DNA of 64,000 nt, taken from Stanieria sp964562685 (GTDB taxonomy: Bacteria > Cyanobacteriota > Cyanobacteriia > Cyanobacteriales > Xenococcaceae). The notes under the pieces were generated by a model. It saw only the letters and a list, made by a program, of their open reading frames with translations, did no database searches and was not told where the DNA came from. Location: NCBI GenBank assembly GCA_964562685.1, contig CAZLUP010000015.1, positions 6,939 through 70,938 of the forward strand, in the 5' to 3' direction. Every line of letters begins with the position of its first letter. The first letter of the stretch is position 1. Below are positions 8,467 to 17,656 of the stretch, piece after piece. Made by a program: the position numbers and the translations under genes.

Positions 8467-9639
8467 ATGCGAACGATCGCAGAAATCAATGAAAAGATTT
8501 ACCAGCGTCAAGTTGTAGCTTGGACAGTAGAAGAACTAAAAGCTCAAGTCAACGAAATCGGTGTTAGTAAAGCTTTTCAACAGGTAGATGTAATCTGTAC
8601 TGGTACATTTGAACCGATGGAATCTTCTGGTGCAGTAATTAACTTGGGACATACCGATCCGCCGATTAAAATTCGTCAGTGTTGGCTCGATGGGATCCCT
8701 GCCTATGCTGGTTTTGGTGCGGTGGATTTATACTTAGGTGCCACAGCAATGGCTGAGGGAGAAACCAATTTAGAAAAAGGTGGTGGTCACGTTATTGAAG
8801 ATTTGATCGCAGGTAAATCAGTTCATCTTAAAGCAATTGGACAAAAAACCGACTGCTATCCAAGAGCTTCCTTTGAAAATACCATTACCAAACACACCAT
8901 CAATCAATTTTATTTATTTAATCCCCGCAATCTCTATCAAAATTTTATCGTTGGGGTTAATGGTGGCGATCGCGAATTATTTACTTATCTTGGTCCTCTG
9001 CAACCCCGATTAGGTAATGCTGTCTATTCTAATCCTGGTGCTATTTCTCCTTTAATGAACGACCCCGACCTCCAACTAATCGGTATTGGCAGTAAAGTTT
9101 TGCTAGGAGGCGGAATTGGTTACGTAGCTTGGGAAGGTACTCAACATTTTCCTTTACAAAAAAGACTTCCTAATCGGACACCAATTGGACCGGCTGCTAC
9201 CATTTCTTTGATTGGCGATGCTAAACAAATGAATCCTCGTTGGGTGAGAGGTTGTTATTTTAAAAATTACGGAGCGTCTCTAATGTTAGGAGTAGGTGTT
9301 CCTTTGCCTGTCTTGCGAGAAGAAGTAATCCGTTTCTGTGCAGTACAAGACCGAGAGATTGTAGCACCGATCATTGATTTTTCTATCCCTCGTCGAGTTC
9401 GCCCTACTTTCGGCTTAGTTACCTACGAACAACTTAAAAGCGGTCGGATCAAAATTGAAGGTAAATTCGTCAGAGTTGCGCCTTTAGCTAGTATTTGGCT
9501 TTCTCGACAAATAGCCAAAGAACTCAAAGACTTAATTATGAACGGTCAGTTTACCCTAAGTGAGCCTGTTGCCCCTATTCCTCAAGAGCAGTCATTTGTA
9601 CCTCAAGACCAAAGAGACTCTCCTCTAACTTTAGAATAA
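8467..9639 (+). CDS. DUF39 / homocysteine biosynthesis (HcyBio) protein
   Basis: 390-residue soluble protein of the DUF39 family, recognised by KIYQRQVVAWTVEEL, CTGTFEPMESSGA, QKTDCYPR and RWVRGCYFKNYG. In methanogens DUF39 proteins act with a ferredoxin partner in making homocysteine from aspartate semialdehyde and sulfide; the cyanobacterial role is inferred from that. Conserved Cys residues near 44 and 136 are candidate catalytic sites. No ferredoxin-NIL partner is adjacent. Confidence 0.85.
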   Translation: MRTIAEINEKIYQRQVVAWTVEELKAQVNEIGVSKAFQQVDVICTGTFEPMESSGAVINLGHTDPPIKIRQCWLDGIPAYAGFGAVDLYLGATAMAEGETNLEKGGGHVIEDLIAGKSVHLKAIGQKTDCYPRASFENTITKHTINQFYLFNPRNLYQNFIVGVNGGDRELFTYLGPLQPRLGNAVYSNPGAISPLMNDPDLQLIGIGSKVLLGGGIGYVAWEGTQHFPLQKRLPNRTPIGPAATISLIGDAKQMNPRWVRGCYFKNYGASLMLGVGVPLPVLREEVIRFCAVQDREIVAPIIDFSIPRRVRPTFGLVTYEQLKSGRIKIEGKFVRVAPLASIWLSRQIAKELKDLIMNGQFTLSEPVAPIPQEQSFVPQDQRDSPLTLE

Positions 9640-9655
9640 GGGCGATAGAGATTAG

Positions 9656-10513
9656 TTATTTAGTTGGTTTTTTGGTAGGAGGGGCTGGACGAGAACTATA
9701 GCCCGAACCAGAACCAGAACTAGGACTAGGATTAGGAGTTGGTCTACTGCTTCGATAGGGTTTTCCAGTCGGTCTTTTGCCAACGCCTTTTTTAAACCGA
9801 GGATTTTTTTGTTGAATTGCACCTAAATCCGTTGCTTCTTTAATCACCAAAGCTTCTCCCTCCAAACCTACCTTCAAATCCCAAAAATGGCGTAAAGGTC
9901 GATTGAGAGTGCCTTGAAGTTTGAGTTTAAAAAATTTAACTTTATCTCCTTCTTTACGAGGAAATTGCTTGATTTTAATGACAATTACTTCTTTTTCCTG
10001 GGAGAAAAAGATTACCTCACCGCGAATTGAAAAATAACCATCTTCAACTTCGTCACTAGCTGGAACAGGCTCATTGGGAGTTTGGCTGAGGGTTTCTGGT
10101 TCCCAAACACCAACAATCTGCACGTGCAAGCTATCATCTTGTGCTTTAGTACGAGGATATACAACCCAAAGATGTTCTTTAGTCAAATCAAGATGTTTTT
10201 TGATTAAACTAATAACTCTTCCTAAGAGAACAGCTTCAATTTTTGTCCCTTCGGGTGTGATTAACTGTCCCTGAGTGAGTTGCTCTCCTGTAACTTCATA
10301 TCTAGCTCTAATTAAACCAATAGCTCGATATTGACGAGGATGAGAAGGAGGAGGAATAGGCTGTTTGCGTTCTTGCTCAGCCATAGTAGATTCTGGTTTT
10401 TCCGAATTACTTTTGATAATTTTTTTTGGCTGAGTAGACATAGCTGGAGATTTAACAATCTTTTTATTGGGGGAAGAGGATAACTCGGAAGACCGATTTT
10501 TAGCCAGATTCAT
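9656..10513 (-). CDS. Conserved cyanobacterial protein, basic low-complexity tails
   Basis: 285 residues. The central part (about 60-225) looks globular (RQYRAIGLIRARYEV; LWVVYPRTKA; GYFSIRGEVIFFSQEK; LRHFWDLKVGLEG). The N-terminal 55 residues are Ser/Lys/Pro-rich and the last 50 are Arg/Ser/Pro/Gly-rich, giving a basic, probably nucleic-acid-contacting tail. I recognise it as a conserved cyanobacterial hypothetical protein but cannot name a function. It is convergent with the DUF39 gene, 16 bp apart. Confidence 0.75.
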   Translation of the reverse strand: MNLAKNRSSELSSSPNKKIVKSPAMSTQPKKIIKSNSEKPESTMAEQERKQPIPPPSHPRQYRAIGLIRARYEVTGEQLTQGQLITPEGTKIEAVLLGRVISLIKKHLDLTKEHLWVVYPRTKAQDDSLHVQIVGVWEPETLSQTPNEPVPASDEVEDGYFSIRGEVIFFSQEKEVIVIKIKQFPRKEGDKVKFFKLKLQGTLNRPLRHFWDLKVGLEGEALVIKEATDLGAIQQKNPRFKKGVGKRPTGKPYRSSRPTPNPSPSSGSGSGYSSRPAPPTKKPTK

Positions 10514-10782
10514 ATGTCATACCTGGAGGCGGAGACTTACAAGGTGTAAAAGAGACAGGATAATCGATCCTGCTGCAAGTTACAATAACTCACAAAATTA
10601 TAAAGAAACTATTAAGCCTTGATTTATTGGAATAAATTGAGGCTTCCATGTTCAGCATAAATGATCTTGGGATTAGCCGAATCATCTAGCCACACAAGCT
10701 AAGTTAACTTAGATAGTCGAAGATACTTCTCCGAGGTTGATGTACCCCGTCAGCCTATTATAATCAATTCCTTGGTGGAATC

Positions 10783-11595
10783 ATGCAAGCAAAACGCGAT
10801 CGCTGGGTTTATATTGTTCTAATTGCAATGCTTTTGGCATTAATTGGCTTTTCAGGATTACCTTTAGTAAGTAGCATTCTGCAAGAAAATCAACTAATTG
10901 GTCAAACTAGCCCACGAATAACTCAAGACCAACAAATTCAACTAGAAGCAGAAGCTAAGGGCTATCAAAAAGTGCTAGAGCGAGAACCTAATAATCAAAC
11001 TGCCCTTAAAGGTCTATTAAACATTAAAATTCAACAACAAGACCTCCAAGGAGCGATTGTTTTTCTTGAAAAATTAGCTCAACTCAATCCCAAACAAACC
11101 GAATATGCCATTTTACTGGCTCAAGCCAAACAACAAACCGAAGACTTTGAAGGAGCAGCAGCAGCTTATAATCAAATTCTGAAACAGGATGTAGGTAATA
11201 TTCAAGCTCTGAGTGGAATTATTGCTCTATATTTATTTCAAGATTTACCTCAAAGAGCGATCGCACTTCTTCAAGATACCTTAAAACAAGCACAACCGAA
11301 TCAAACAGCGTCCGAAAACAAGATTGATATTGCTTCAGTCAAACTACTTTTAGGCGAAGTTTATAGTCAAACCGAACGCTATAGCGATGCTACCCAAATC
11401 TACGAAGAAGTTATTGCTGCTAACCCCGAAGATTTTCGTCCAGTTTTGGCAAAAGCTCTGATCCTCACCAAACAAGGTGAAAATTCCCAGGCTAAAACTT
11501 GGTTAGAACGAGCATTATCCCTTGCACCGGCTCAGTTCAAAGACCAGATTAGTCAATTAATTGATAATTTAGCCATTAAACCTGTAGAACCTTAG
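10783..11595 (+). CDS. Membrane-anchored TPR protein
   Basis: 270 residues. An N-terminal transmembrane anchor (about 9-32, VYIVLIAMLLALIGF) is followed by several tetratricopeptide repeats (about 50-260; for example GYQKVLEREPNNQTALKGL and AATAYNQIL-like units). TPR arrays serve as protein-docking scaffolds. It sits 170 bp upstream of atpD, but nothing shows that it works with ATP synthase. Confidence 0.85.
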   Translation: MQAKRDRWVYIVLIAMLLALIGFSGLPLVSSILQENQLIGQTSPRITQDQQIQLEAEAKGYQKVLEREPNNQTALKGLLNIKIQQQDLQGAIVFLEKLAQLNPKQTEYAILLAQAKQQTEDFEGAAAAYNQILKQDVGNIQALSGIIALYLFQDLPQRAIALLQDTLKQAQPNQTASENKIDIASVKLLLGEVYSQTERYSDATQIYEEVIAANPEDFRPVLAKALILTKQGENSQAKTWLERALSLAPAQFKDQISQLIDNLAIKPVEP

Positions 11596-11764
11596 CATTT
11601 AGACCAATTTGCCGATTTTCTTTAACTAAAACTTAAAGCAGAGTAACTCAAGAAACAATGTCCAGAGAGTTCAATAAAGTGATAATCTATAAGATGGCAA
11701 ATTTTAGACTAAATTAAGATTTCCCCTGCCTTATATATAGCTAACCACCAAATAGACATAGAGC

Positions 11765-13216
11765 ATGGTAGCCACAACAGATAAAACAAACATTGGTAAA
11801 ATTACTCAAATTATCGGACCTGTAATCGATGCAGTGTTTTCCACCGGCAAAATGCCCCGTATTTATAACGCCTTAAGAGTTGAAGGTAAAAATGCAGCCG
11901 GTCAGGATGTAGCTGTTACTTGCGAAGTTCAACAACTTCTGGGCGACAACCAAGTCCGCGCGGTTGCCATGAGCAGTACCGATGGCTTGGTACGAGGTAT
12001 GGATATTGTTGATACTGGCGCACCAATTAGCGTTCCCGTCGGTAAAGCAACTTTAGGTAGAATTTTTAACGTTCTGGGCGAACCTGTAGATAATAAGGGT
12101 CCTGTCAATACTAACGAAACTTCTCCTATTCACCGTCCTGCTCCTAAAATTACTGATTTAGAAACCAAACCCAAAGTATTTGAAACTGGGATTAAGGTTA
12201 TTGACTTGCTTACTCCTTACCGTCAAGGCGGCAAAATTGGTTTATTTGGTGGTGCTGGAGTAGGCAAAACCGTAATTATGATGGAGTTGATCAACAACAT
12301 TGCCATTCAACACGGTGGTGTATCCGTGTTTGGCGGTGTGGGCGAACGTACTCGTGAAGGTAATGACCTTTACAATGAAATGATCGAATCTAAGGTAATC
12401 AACCCTGATAATCCTGAAGAATCAAAAATCGCTTTAGTATACGGTCAGATGAATGAACCACCAGGAGCAAGAATGCGGGTAGGTTTATCTGCTTTGACTA
12501 TGGCGGAATATTTCCGCGATGTGAATAAACAAGACGTACTGTTGTTTATTGATAATATTTTCCGTTTCGTCCAAGCTGGTTCGGAAGTATCTGCTCTGCT
12601 CGGTCGGATGCCTTCTGCGGTAGGATATCAGCCTACTTTGGGTACTGACGTAGGTGATTTACAAGAGAGGATTACTTCGACAAAGGAAGGTTCTATCACT
12701 TCAATTCAAGCTGTGTATGTTCCTGCAGATGACTTAACTGATCCTGCACCAGCAACCACTTTTGCTCACTTAGATGGAACTACAGTATTATCCCGTGGTT
12801 TGGCTTCCAAAGGGATTTATCCTGCGGTAGACCCCTTAGATTCTACTAGCACCATGTTGCAACCTGGGATTGTTGGAGAAGAGCATTATAATACTGCTCG
12901 GGCAGTTCAATCTACTTTACAGCGTTATAAAGAACTGCAAGATATTATCGCCATCTTAGGTTTAGACGAATTATCAGAAGAAGACCGTCTCATTGTTGAC
13001 CGCGCTCGTAAAATTGAGCGTTTCTTGTCTCAACCTTTCTTCGTAGCTGAAGTATTTACTGGTTCTCCTGGTAAATATGTTTCTTTAGAACAAACTATCA
13101 AAGGCTTCCAGATGATCCTCAATGGTGAATTAGATGATTTACCAGAACAAGCTTTCTATCTGGTTGGTGATATTGAAGAAGCTAAAGCTAAAGCTGAAAA
13201 ACTCAAAAAAGGCTAG
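11765..13216 (+). CDS. atpD: F0F1 ATP synthase beta subunit
   Basis: 483 residues, the catalytic subunit of thylakoid ATP synthase. The Walker A GGAGVGKT, the VGERTREGND segment, Walker B (LLFIDNIFRF) and the SALLGRMPSAVGYQPTL motif are intact. With atpC downstream it forms the separate cyanobacterial beta-epsilon operon. Codon use is more GC-rich than in neighbours, as expected for a highly expressed gene. Confidence 0.99.
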   Translation: MVATTDKTNIGKITQIIGPVIDAVFSTGKMPRIYNALRVEGKNAAGQDVAVTCEVQQLLGDNQVRAVAMSSTDGLVRGMDIVDTGAPISVPVGKATLGRIFNVLGEPVDNKGPVNTNETSPIHRPAPKITDLETKPKVFETGIKVIDLLTPYRQGGKIGLFGGAGVGKTVIMMELINNIAIQHGGVSVFGGVGERTREGNDLYNEMIESKVINPDNPEESKIALVYGQMNEPPGARMRVGLSALTMAEYFRDVNKQDVLLFIDNIFRFVQAGSEVSALLGRMPSAVGYQPTLGTDVGDLQERITSTKEGSITSIQAVYVPADDLTDPAPATTFAHLDGTTVLSRGLASKGIYPAVDPLDSTSTMLQPGIVGEEHYNTARAVQSTLQRYKELQDIIAILGLDELSEEDRLIVDRARKIERFLSQPFFVAEVFTGSPGKYVSLEQTIKGFQMILNGELDDLPEQAFYLVGDIEEAKAKAEKLKKG

Positions 13217-13358
13217 ATGGCAGTTAACAGTGACCAGTAAACACTGAATAAGGACAGGCATGATAGACGTGTCTCTGGTAACTGGTAACTAATAATCGGT
13301 GTACAGACGCGAAATTTCGCGTCTACACTAATAATTGATCATTGATAACTGAAATAAG
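13217..13358. repeat. Repeat-rich spacer inside the atpD-atpC operon
   Basis: 142 bp separate the two ATP synthase genes. It contains reiterations of TAACTGGTAACT and an 18-bp perfect palindrome (GACGCGAAA at 13306-13314, TTTCGCGTC at 13315-13323) with partly matching flanks. Similar TAACTGGT-type repeats occur elsewhere in the window (about 31240 and 37840), so this is an inserted dispersed repeat. Confidence 0.75.
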
Positions 13359-13775
13359 ATGGCATTAACTTTAAAAGTCATTACTCCAGATAAAACTGTT
13401 TGGAATGACAAGGTTGAAGAAATAGTTTTACCAAGTACAACTGGACAATTAGGTATTCTTTCTGGTCATGCTCCGTTATTAAGTGCGCTTGATATTGGTG
13501 TCATGAGAATTCGCCCAGGCAAACAATGGAAAGCGATCGCTTTAATGGGCGGTTTTGCGGAAGTGGAAAACAATGAAGTGAAAGTTTTGGTCAATGGCGC
13601 AGAAATGGGCGAAACAATTGACAAAACAACCGCTAAAGCAGAATTTGACCAAGCTCAAAGTCGTTTTCAAACAGCCGACAAAGGTAGCGATCGCCAAGAA
13701 AAATTCCAAGCAACTCAAGCCCTAAAACGAGCTAGAGCGCGTTTTCAAGCAGCAGGTGGTGTTGTCTCAATTTAA
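13359..13775 (+). CDS. atpC: F0F1 ATP synthase epsilon subunit
   Basis: 138 residues: N-terminal beta sandwich (LTLKVITPDKTVWNDKVEE, GQLGILSGHAPLLSALDIG) and C-terminal two-helix domain (ALKRARARFQA). Rotor-stalk subunit that couples the c-ring to the beta catalytic sites and inhibits hydrolysis. Second gene of the atpD-atpC pair. Confidence 0.98.
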   Translation: MALTLKVITPDKTVWNDKVEEIVLPSTTGQLGILSGHAPLLSALDIGVMRIRPGKQWKAIALMGGFAEVENNEVKVLVNGAEMGETIDKTTAKAEFDQAQSRFQTADKGSDRQEKFQATQALKRARARFQAAGGVVSI

Positions 13776-13786
13776 ACTATAAATGA

Positions 13787-13811
13787 GGGCAGAGTTATCA
13801 AACTTCTGCCC
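13787..13811. terminator. Hairpin between convergent atpC and ycf65
   Basis: GGGCAGA (13787-13793) pairs with TCTGCCC (13805-13811). It lies between the two 3' ends and could serve both strands, though no long T-run follows. Confidence 0.55.
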
Positions 13812-13838
13812 TAAATCATTAGTAAAAATTTAAAAATA

Positions 13839-14141
13839 TTAGTTAGTACCACTAAAAACTACGTCAGGAAACTTATCTTGAGCTTGCATCATGGTAGTAG
13901 TTTTTCCATGTTCTTGCCAAAAATTGATGACCTCTGTGGCTTTGTTGAGGACTTCAATTCTTTCATTTTCTGCAATCCAATGCTTTGCTTCTAGTTCGTC
14001 GTGTAGCTGCTGCCAAGCATCATTACGTGGCCAAAAGAAATAAGCAGTTAATGGGCTTGTTCCCTTGCCTACTACTTGATCTACTGCAATAGCTACATCC
14101 TTATCTAACCATAGAACTTTTAAAGTAAATCTTGACTCCAA
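13839..14141 (-). CDS. ycf65: Plastid/cyanobacterial-specific 30S ribosomal protein PSRP-3 (Ycf65)
   Basis: 100 residues. FTLKVLWLDKDVAIAVDQVV followed by GKGTSPLTAYFFWPR-DAW identifies PSRP-3, a ribosomal protein restricted to cyanobacteria and plastids. The start is TTG at 14141: an in-frame TAA directly precedes it and GGAGG lies at suitable spacing, while no in-frame ATG occurs before the conserved core. Confidence 0.93.
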   Translation of the reverse strand: MESRFTLKVLWLDKDVAIAVDQVVGKGTSPLTAYFFWPRNDAWQQLHDELEAKHWIAENERIEVLNKATEVINFWQEHGKTTTMMQAQDKFPDVVFSGTN

Positions 14142-14209
14142 TTAAGCCTCCGACTTGATTCAATTAAATTGTCATAATAAACCTAATTTATTATATCTTA
14201 TCTGTTGCC

Positions 14210-15004
14210 ATGCAAACCGAAAATTTTACCACACTTGTAGTATTTGATATTGACGGAGTAATTAGAGATGTGGGTAATTCTTATCGTAGAGCGATCGCAG
14301 ATACGGTAGAGTATTTTACCCAAGGTAAATATCGACCGACAATGATTGAGATTGACCAACTCAAAAGTGAAGGAGTTTGGAATAATGATTGGGAAGCGTC
14401 ACGCGAGTTAGTTTATCGCTATTGGCAATCTCAGGGGCAACAACGGCAGCAAATTGCTTTAGACTATGATGAGTTAGTTGGTTTTTTTCAGGGCAAATAT
14501 CGGGGTTTAAACCCCCAACAGTGGGATGGTTATATCACAACCGAACCACTTCTATTATCAACTGAATATCTCCAACAATTAACCGCCGAGCAAATCGGCT
14601 GGGGATTTTTTAGTGGGGCGACTAGAGGTTCAGCCGAATACGTCTTGAAAAACCGTCTGGGTTTAGCAGAAACTATTTTAGTAGCGATGGAAGATGCACC
14701 GAGTAAACCTGATCCTACTGGTTTATTTAAAGCGATCGCCAAATTAGAAAGTAATCATTCAAGTTTAACTCCCGTTCTTTATGTCGGGGATACGGTGGCA
14801 GATATGTACACCATTACTCAGGCGCAACAAATTCAACCAGAACGTCTTTGGTTGGGTGTTGGAGTGTTGCCTCCTCATGTTCAAGCTACTTCACAGCAAA
14901 GAGAATATACCAACAAATTAATTACTGCTGGGGCGACTACAGTCTTAAATAATGTAGAACAGTTGAGTGGTCGTTTAATTCAACAATTAATTTCAGATAG
15001 TTAA
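14210..15004 (+). CDS. HAD-superfamily subfamily IA hydrolase (TIGR01548-like)
   Basis: 264 residues. Motif I is FDIDGVIRD (nucleophile Asp and acid/base Asp), motif II is in GFFSGATRGS, the lysine follows (SKPDPTGL) and motif IV acids are in LYVGDTVADM. It is therefore an Mg-dependent phosphohydrolase. The cyanobacterial TIGR01548 family it resembles has no assigned substrate. Confidence 0.85.
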   Translation: MQTENFTTLVVFDIDGVIRDVGNSYRRAIADTVEYFTQGKYRPTMIEIDQLKSEGVWNNDWEASRELVYRYWQSQGQQRQQIALDYDELVGFFQGKYRGLNPQQWDGYITTEPLLLSTEYLQQLTAEQIGWGFFSGATRGSAEYVLKNRLGLAETILVAMEDAPSKPDPTGLFKAIAKLESNHSSLTPVLYVGDTVADMYTITQAQQIQPERLWLGVGVLPPHVQATSQQREYTNKLITAGATTVLNNVEQLSGRLIQQLISDS

Positions 15005-15040
15005 AGCGATCGCTATTTAAACTTGAAATAAATTGAGCCG

Positions 15041-15466
15041 TTATTTTGCGTAATTATTAATCTGTTGCAGCATCGCAATAATTTGTTGATTGGCTTCAGG
15101 AAAAGGATATTGTTTCATTTCGGTTATGCTTACCCAACGAATCTCTTCACATTCAATTGGTTGAGGTTCACCATCAAGATGCTCACAATCATGCACAAAT
15201 AAAGTCACATCAAAATTGGGGTAACGATGGGTAATCGTAATCAAGCGATCGCGTACGACAATTTCTATGCCTAATTCTTCTTGAATTTCTCTCTTGATAC
15301 ACTCCTGAATCGTTTCTGCTGGTTCAACTTTCCCTCCTGGAAATTCCCACAAACCAGCCATATCGCCTTGGGAGCGTCTGCGATCTATTAAGATTTTTCC
15401 TTGTTGATTACGAATGACTGCTACCCCAATTTTTTTATGAGGTACGGTAGGAACTATTTTGGTCAT
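15041..15466 (-). CDS. mutT: MutT-like Nudix 8-oxo-dGTP diphosphatase
   Basis: 141 residues with a complete Nudix box (GGKVEP-E-x7-REIQEELG). N-terminal IGVAVIRNQQGKILIDRRRS and GLWEFPGGK match MutT, which sanitises oxidised dGTP. Some relatives prefer other nucleotides, so the substrate is inferred. Confidence 0.88.
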   Translation of the reverse strand: MTKIVPTVPHKKIGVAVIRNQQGKILIDRRRSQGDMAGLWEFPGGKVEPAETIQECIKREIQEELGIEIVVRDRLITITHRYPNFDVTLFVHDCEHLDGEPQPIECEEIRWVSITEMKQYPFPEANQQIIAMLQQINNYAK

Positions 15467-15634
15467 GAATAATGATTGCTTTGATTTATCTCAAACCAAA
15501 TTCGTAGATATCCTAAAAATTTTTCAGGACGCAAAAAAACCTATTGTTTTAACAATTAGAGATTAAATTTCAAATTAGCAGTTTAACCTAATTGCTTGAC
15601 AATATTATAAAAGTATTTGTAGAAAACTAGACAA

Positions 15635-15973
15635 CTATTCGTCTTCGTAAAAACTTCCTTCTAACTGTTGAAGCGACTTTTCAAAGGTCATGCGTTGCTC
15701 AGCATTACGAAGAAAATACCCACTCATCATCGCAGACGCTAATAACCTACCTAAATCCTCTCTACTAGTGCTAATCGACACCTCAAATTGTTCTGAAGGA
15801 AGATTGCCTAACAAACCAATAATATTGCGTTCCATAACCTGAAAAACTTCATGGGATTCAGGCTTGGAAAGTTGTGCAATCGTATCTGGACTCAAAGACT
15901 GAACGTATTGCCAGAGTCTATTACTTTCAGTTTCACTACCGAAGATGTTTTTAGAGCGATGTTCTTGATTCAC
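15635..15973 (-). CDS. DUF760 domain protein
   Basis: 112 residues, mostly helical. LWQYVQSLSPDTIAQLSKP and VMERNIIGLLGNLPSEQFEVSI match the DUF760 family of cyanobacteria and chloroplasts. Function is unknown. GGAGG is visible just upstream of the ATG. Confidence 0.85.
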   Translation of the reverse strand: MNQEHRSKNIFGSETESNRLWQYVQSLSPDTIAQLSKPESHEVFQVMERNIIGLLGNLPSEQFEVSISTSREDLGRLLASAMMSGYFLRNAEQRMTFEKSLQQLEGSFYEDE

Positions 15974-16010
15974 CGAATACCTCCTTATCGTGGTTTTGGT
16001 GTTATGGGTC

Positions 16011-16048
16011 GTTACATTGATTCAGCAATCTTCATTATTTAATGTAAC
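16011..16048. promoter_or_regulatory. Inverted repeat upstream of the DUF760 gene
   Basis: GTTACATT (16011-16018) and AATGTAAC (16041-16048) form an 8-bp perfect inverted repeat with a 22-bp spacer, 38 bp upstream of the DUF760 start. It could be an operator or a hairpin in the leader. GTTACA resembles half-sites reported for RpaB, but that link is speculative. Confidence 0.4.
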
Positions 16049-16122
16049 AATTGTATAACTTAATCATGGTCGGTAGAACCGAACCAAACCGATCTAATTC
16101 CCCGACCTATTTACGTTTGAGT

Positions 16123-17079
16123 TCAACTAGCAAGATATTCGCGAATAGTAGTTTTTTGTTTGCGTAATTTGGCGAGAGCTTCTCGTTCAATTTGACGTAC
16201 TCTTTCACGACTGATATTAAGACAATCTCCAATTTTAGCTAGAGTAAGAGGTTTGCCGTCTGATAAACCAAATCTTAGAGAAATTACTTCCCGTTGTTGG
16301 GGAGTTAAATCGGTCATCAATTTGTCTAGATCTTTGCGAAGAGAGGAGTAGGTAGCATAGTCTTCTGGTGAAGCACCAGTATCTTCTAGCATATCTCCGA
16401 GTTCGGTATCATTGTTATCGCCGACGCGGACATCTAAAGAAATTGGCTGACGAGATTTTTCTAAATATTCTCGAACTTGTTTGGGTGTTAGGTCTAGTTC
16501 TTCTGCTAATTCGGAAATGGTAGCTGTTCTACCTTTTTGTTGTGCTAGTTGTCGTTGAGCTTTTTTGATTTTATTGAGTTTTTCAGTAATATGAATCGGT
16601 AAACGGATCGTTCTGCCTTTTTCTGCGATCGCTCTGGTAATGGCTTGACGAATCCACCAATAAGCATAGGTGGAGAAACGATAACCTTTGGTAGGGTCAA
16701 ATTTTTCTACACCTCTTTGCATACCAATGGTACCTTCTTGAATTAAATCAAGTAGATCGAGATTCCGTTTGAGGTATTTTTTAGCGACAGAAACTACTAA
16801 ACGAAGATTCGCTTCGACCATTTTACGTTTGGCTGCTTCTCCTGCTTGAATGATATTACGTAATTCTTCTACCGTAATTTTCGCAGCATCAGCCCATTGA
16901 GCTTCAGTTGGTTCTTCTCCTAACTTATCTTGAAGAGATTCTTTGACTTTTTCTACCTTAATTTGCTGTTGGACTCTTTTGGCGTAAAGAATTTCTTCTT
17001 CGTGAGTCAACAGAGGTACTCTTCCTATCTCTTTGAGATAACTTCTGACAAGATCGTTAGATTTGGTCGCTGATTTCAT
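16123..17079 (-). CDS. Group 2 sigma-70 RNA polymerase sigma factor
   Basis: 318 residues. Region 1.2 (DLVRSYLKEIGRVPLLTHEEE), region 2 (VVSVAKKYLKRNLDLLDLIQEG; FSTYAYWWIRQAITRAI), region 3 and region 4 HTH (LTLAKIGDCLNISRERVRQIE) are all present. It lacks the long acidic region 1.1 extension of SigA, so it is a non-essential alternative factor, of the SigB/SigD type by size and sequence. The leader carries a 7-bp hairpin at 17123-17146. Confidence 0.93.
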   Translation of the reverse strand: MKSATKSNDLVRSYLKEIGRVPLLTHEEEILYAKRVQQQIKVEKVKESLQDKLGEEPTEAQWADAAKITVEELRNIIQAGEAAKRKMVEANLRLVVSVAKKYLKRNLDLLDLIQEGTIGMQRGVEKFDPTKGYRFSTYAYWWIRQAITRAIAEKGRTIRLPIHITEKLNKIKKAQRQLAQQKGRTATISELAEELDLTPKQVREYLEKSRQPISLDVRVGDNNDTELGDMLEDTGASPEDYATYSSLRKDLDKLMTDLTPQQREVISLRFGLSDGKPLTLAKIGDCLNISRERVRQIEREALAKLRKQKTTIREYLAS

Positions 17080-17122
17080 GGTTTGAGTTGGCTAGGTGAT
17101 AATTAGGGTTGAAAAAACCACC

Positions 17123-17146
17123 CTGACGGTAGAGTGTTTCCGTCAG
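17123..17146 (-). promoter_or_regulatory. Hairpin in the leader of the sigma-factor gene
   Basis: CTGACGG (17123-17129) and CCGTCAG (17140-17146) form a perfect 7-bp stem with a 10-nt loop, 44 bp before the start codon. It may modulate mRNA stability or translation, or serve as a protein site. Confidence 0.45.
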
Positions 17147-17656
17147 CTTGACGATGGAGTTATTATTAAAAATGTGTGAACTTATATTAAGAAAAAACGC
17201 TATCTGATTGGTTAATTGGGATTGCTTTTTCGGATTTAATTGAAAAAGGCGATTAATTTATACTTTTACTGTGGTTGATTTTAATGATTTAAAAATGCGC
17301 TCGCGCTTGATGGCTACTTAAGTGATTAGCTTTCTATTACTAGAATACACGATTTTGTTAAATATTGTAACTTTACTTAGAAAAGCAAACTATAATACAT
17401 TGGATGTTAAATTTTATATCCTTAATGATTAGCTTACCGAGAGAAAGGTGCTGAAAGTGCATCTTAGACAACAAAATTTCTCGCTTACGGCAATTTAATC
17501 AATAATTTAATAATTACTCCTTTTTGTAATATATTGCAATACAACAATTCCAATTATGAGTTTTGATTATGTCAAACTCAAGTACAGTTTGCTTAGTAGA
17601 CAACTTAAGTTGAATAACCGACACTAAGTAACGGAAATTAAATTGTTAATTTACTC
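17147..17656. other. Long divergent intergenic region
   Basis: About 510 bp between the divergent sigma-factor and phosphatase genes. Very AT-rich; no ORF, tRNA or terminator recognised. It must carry promoters for both genes. Confidence 0.55.
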
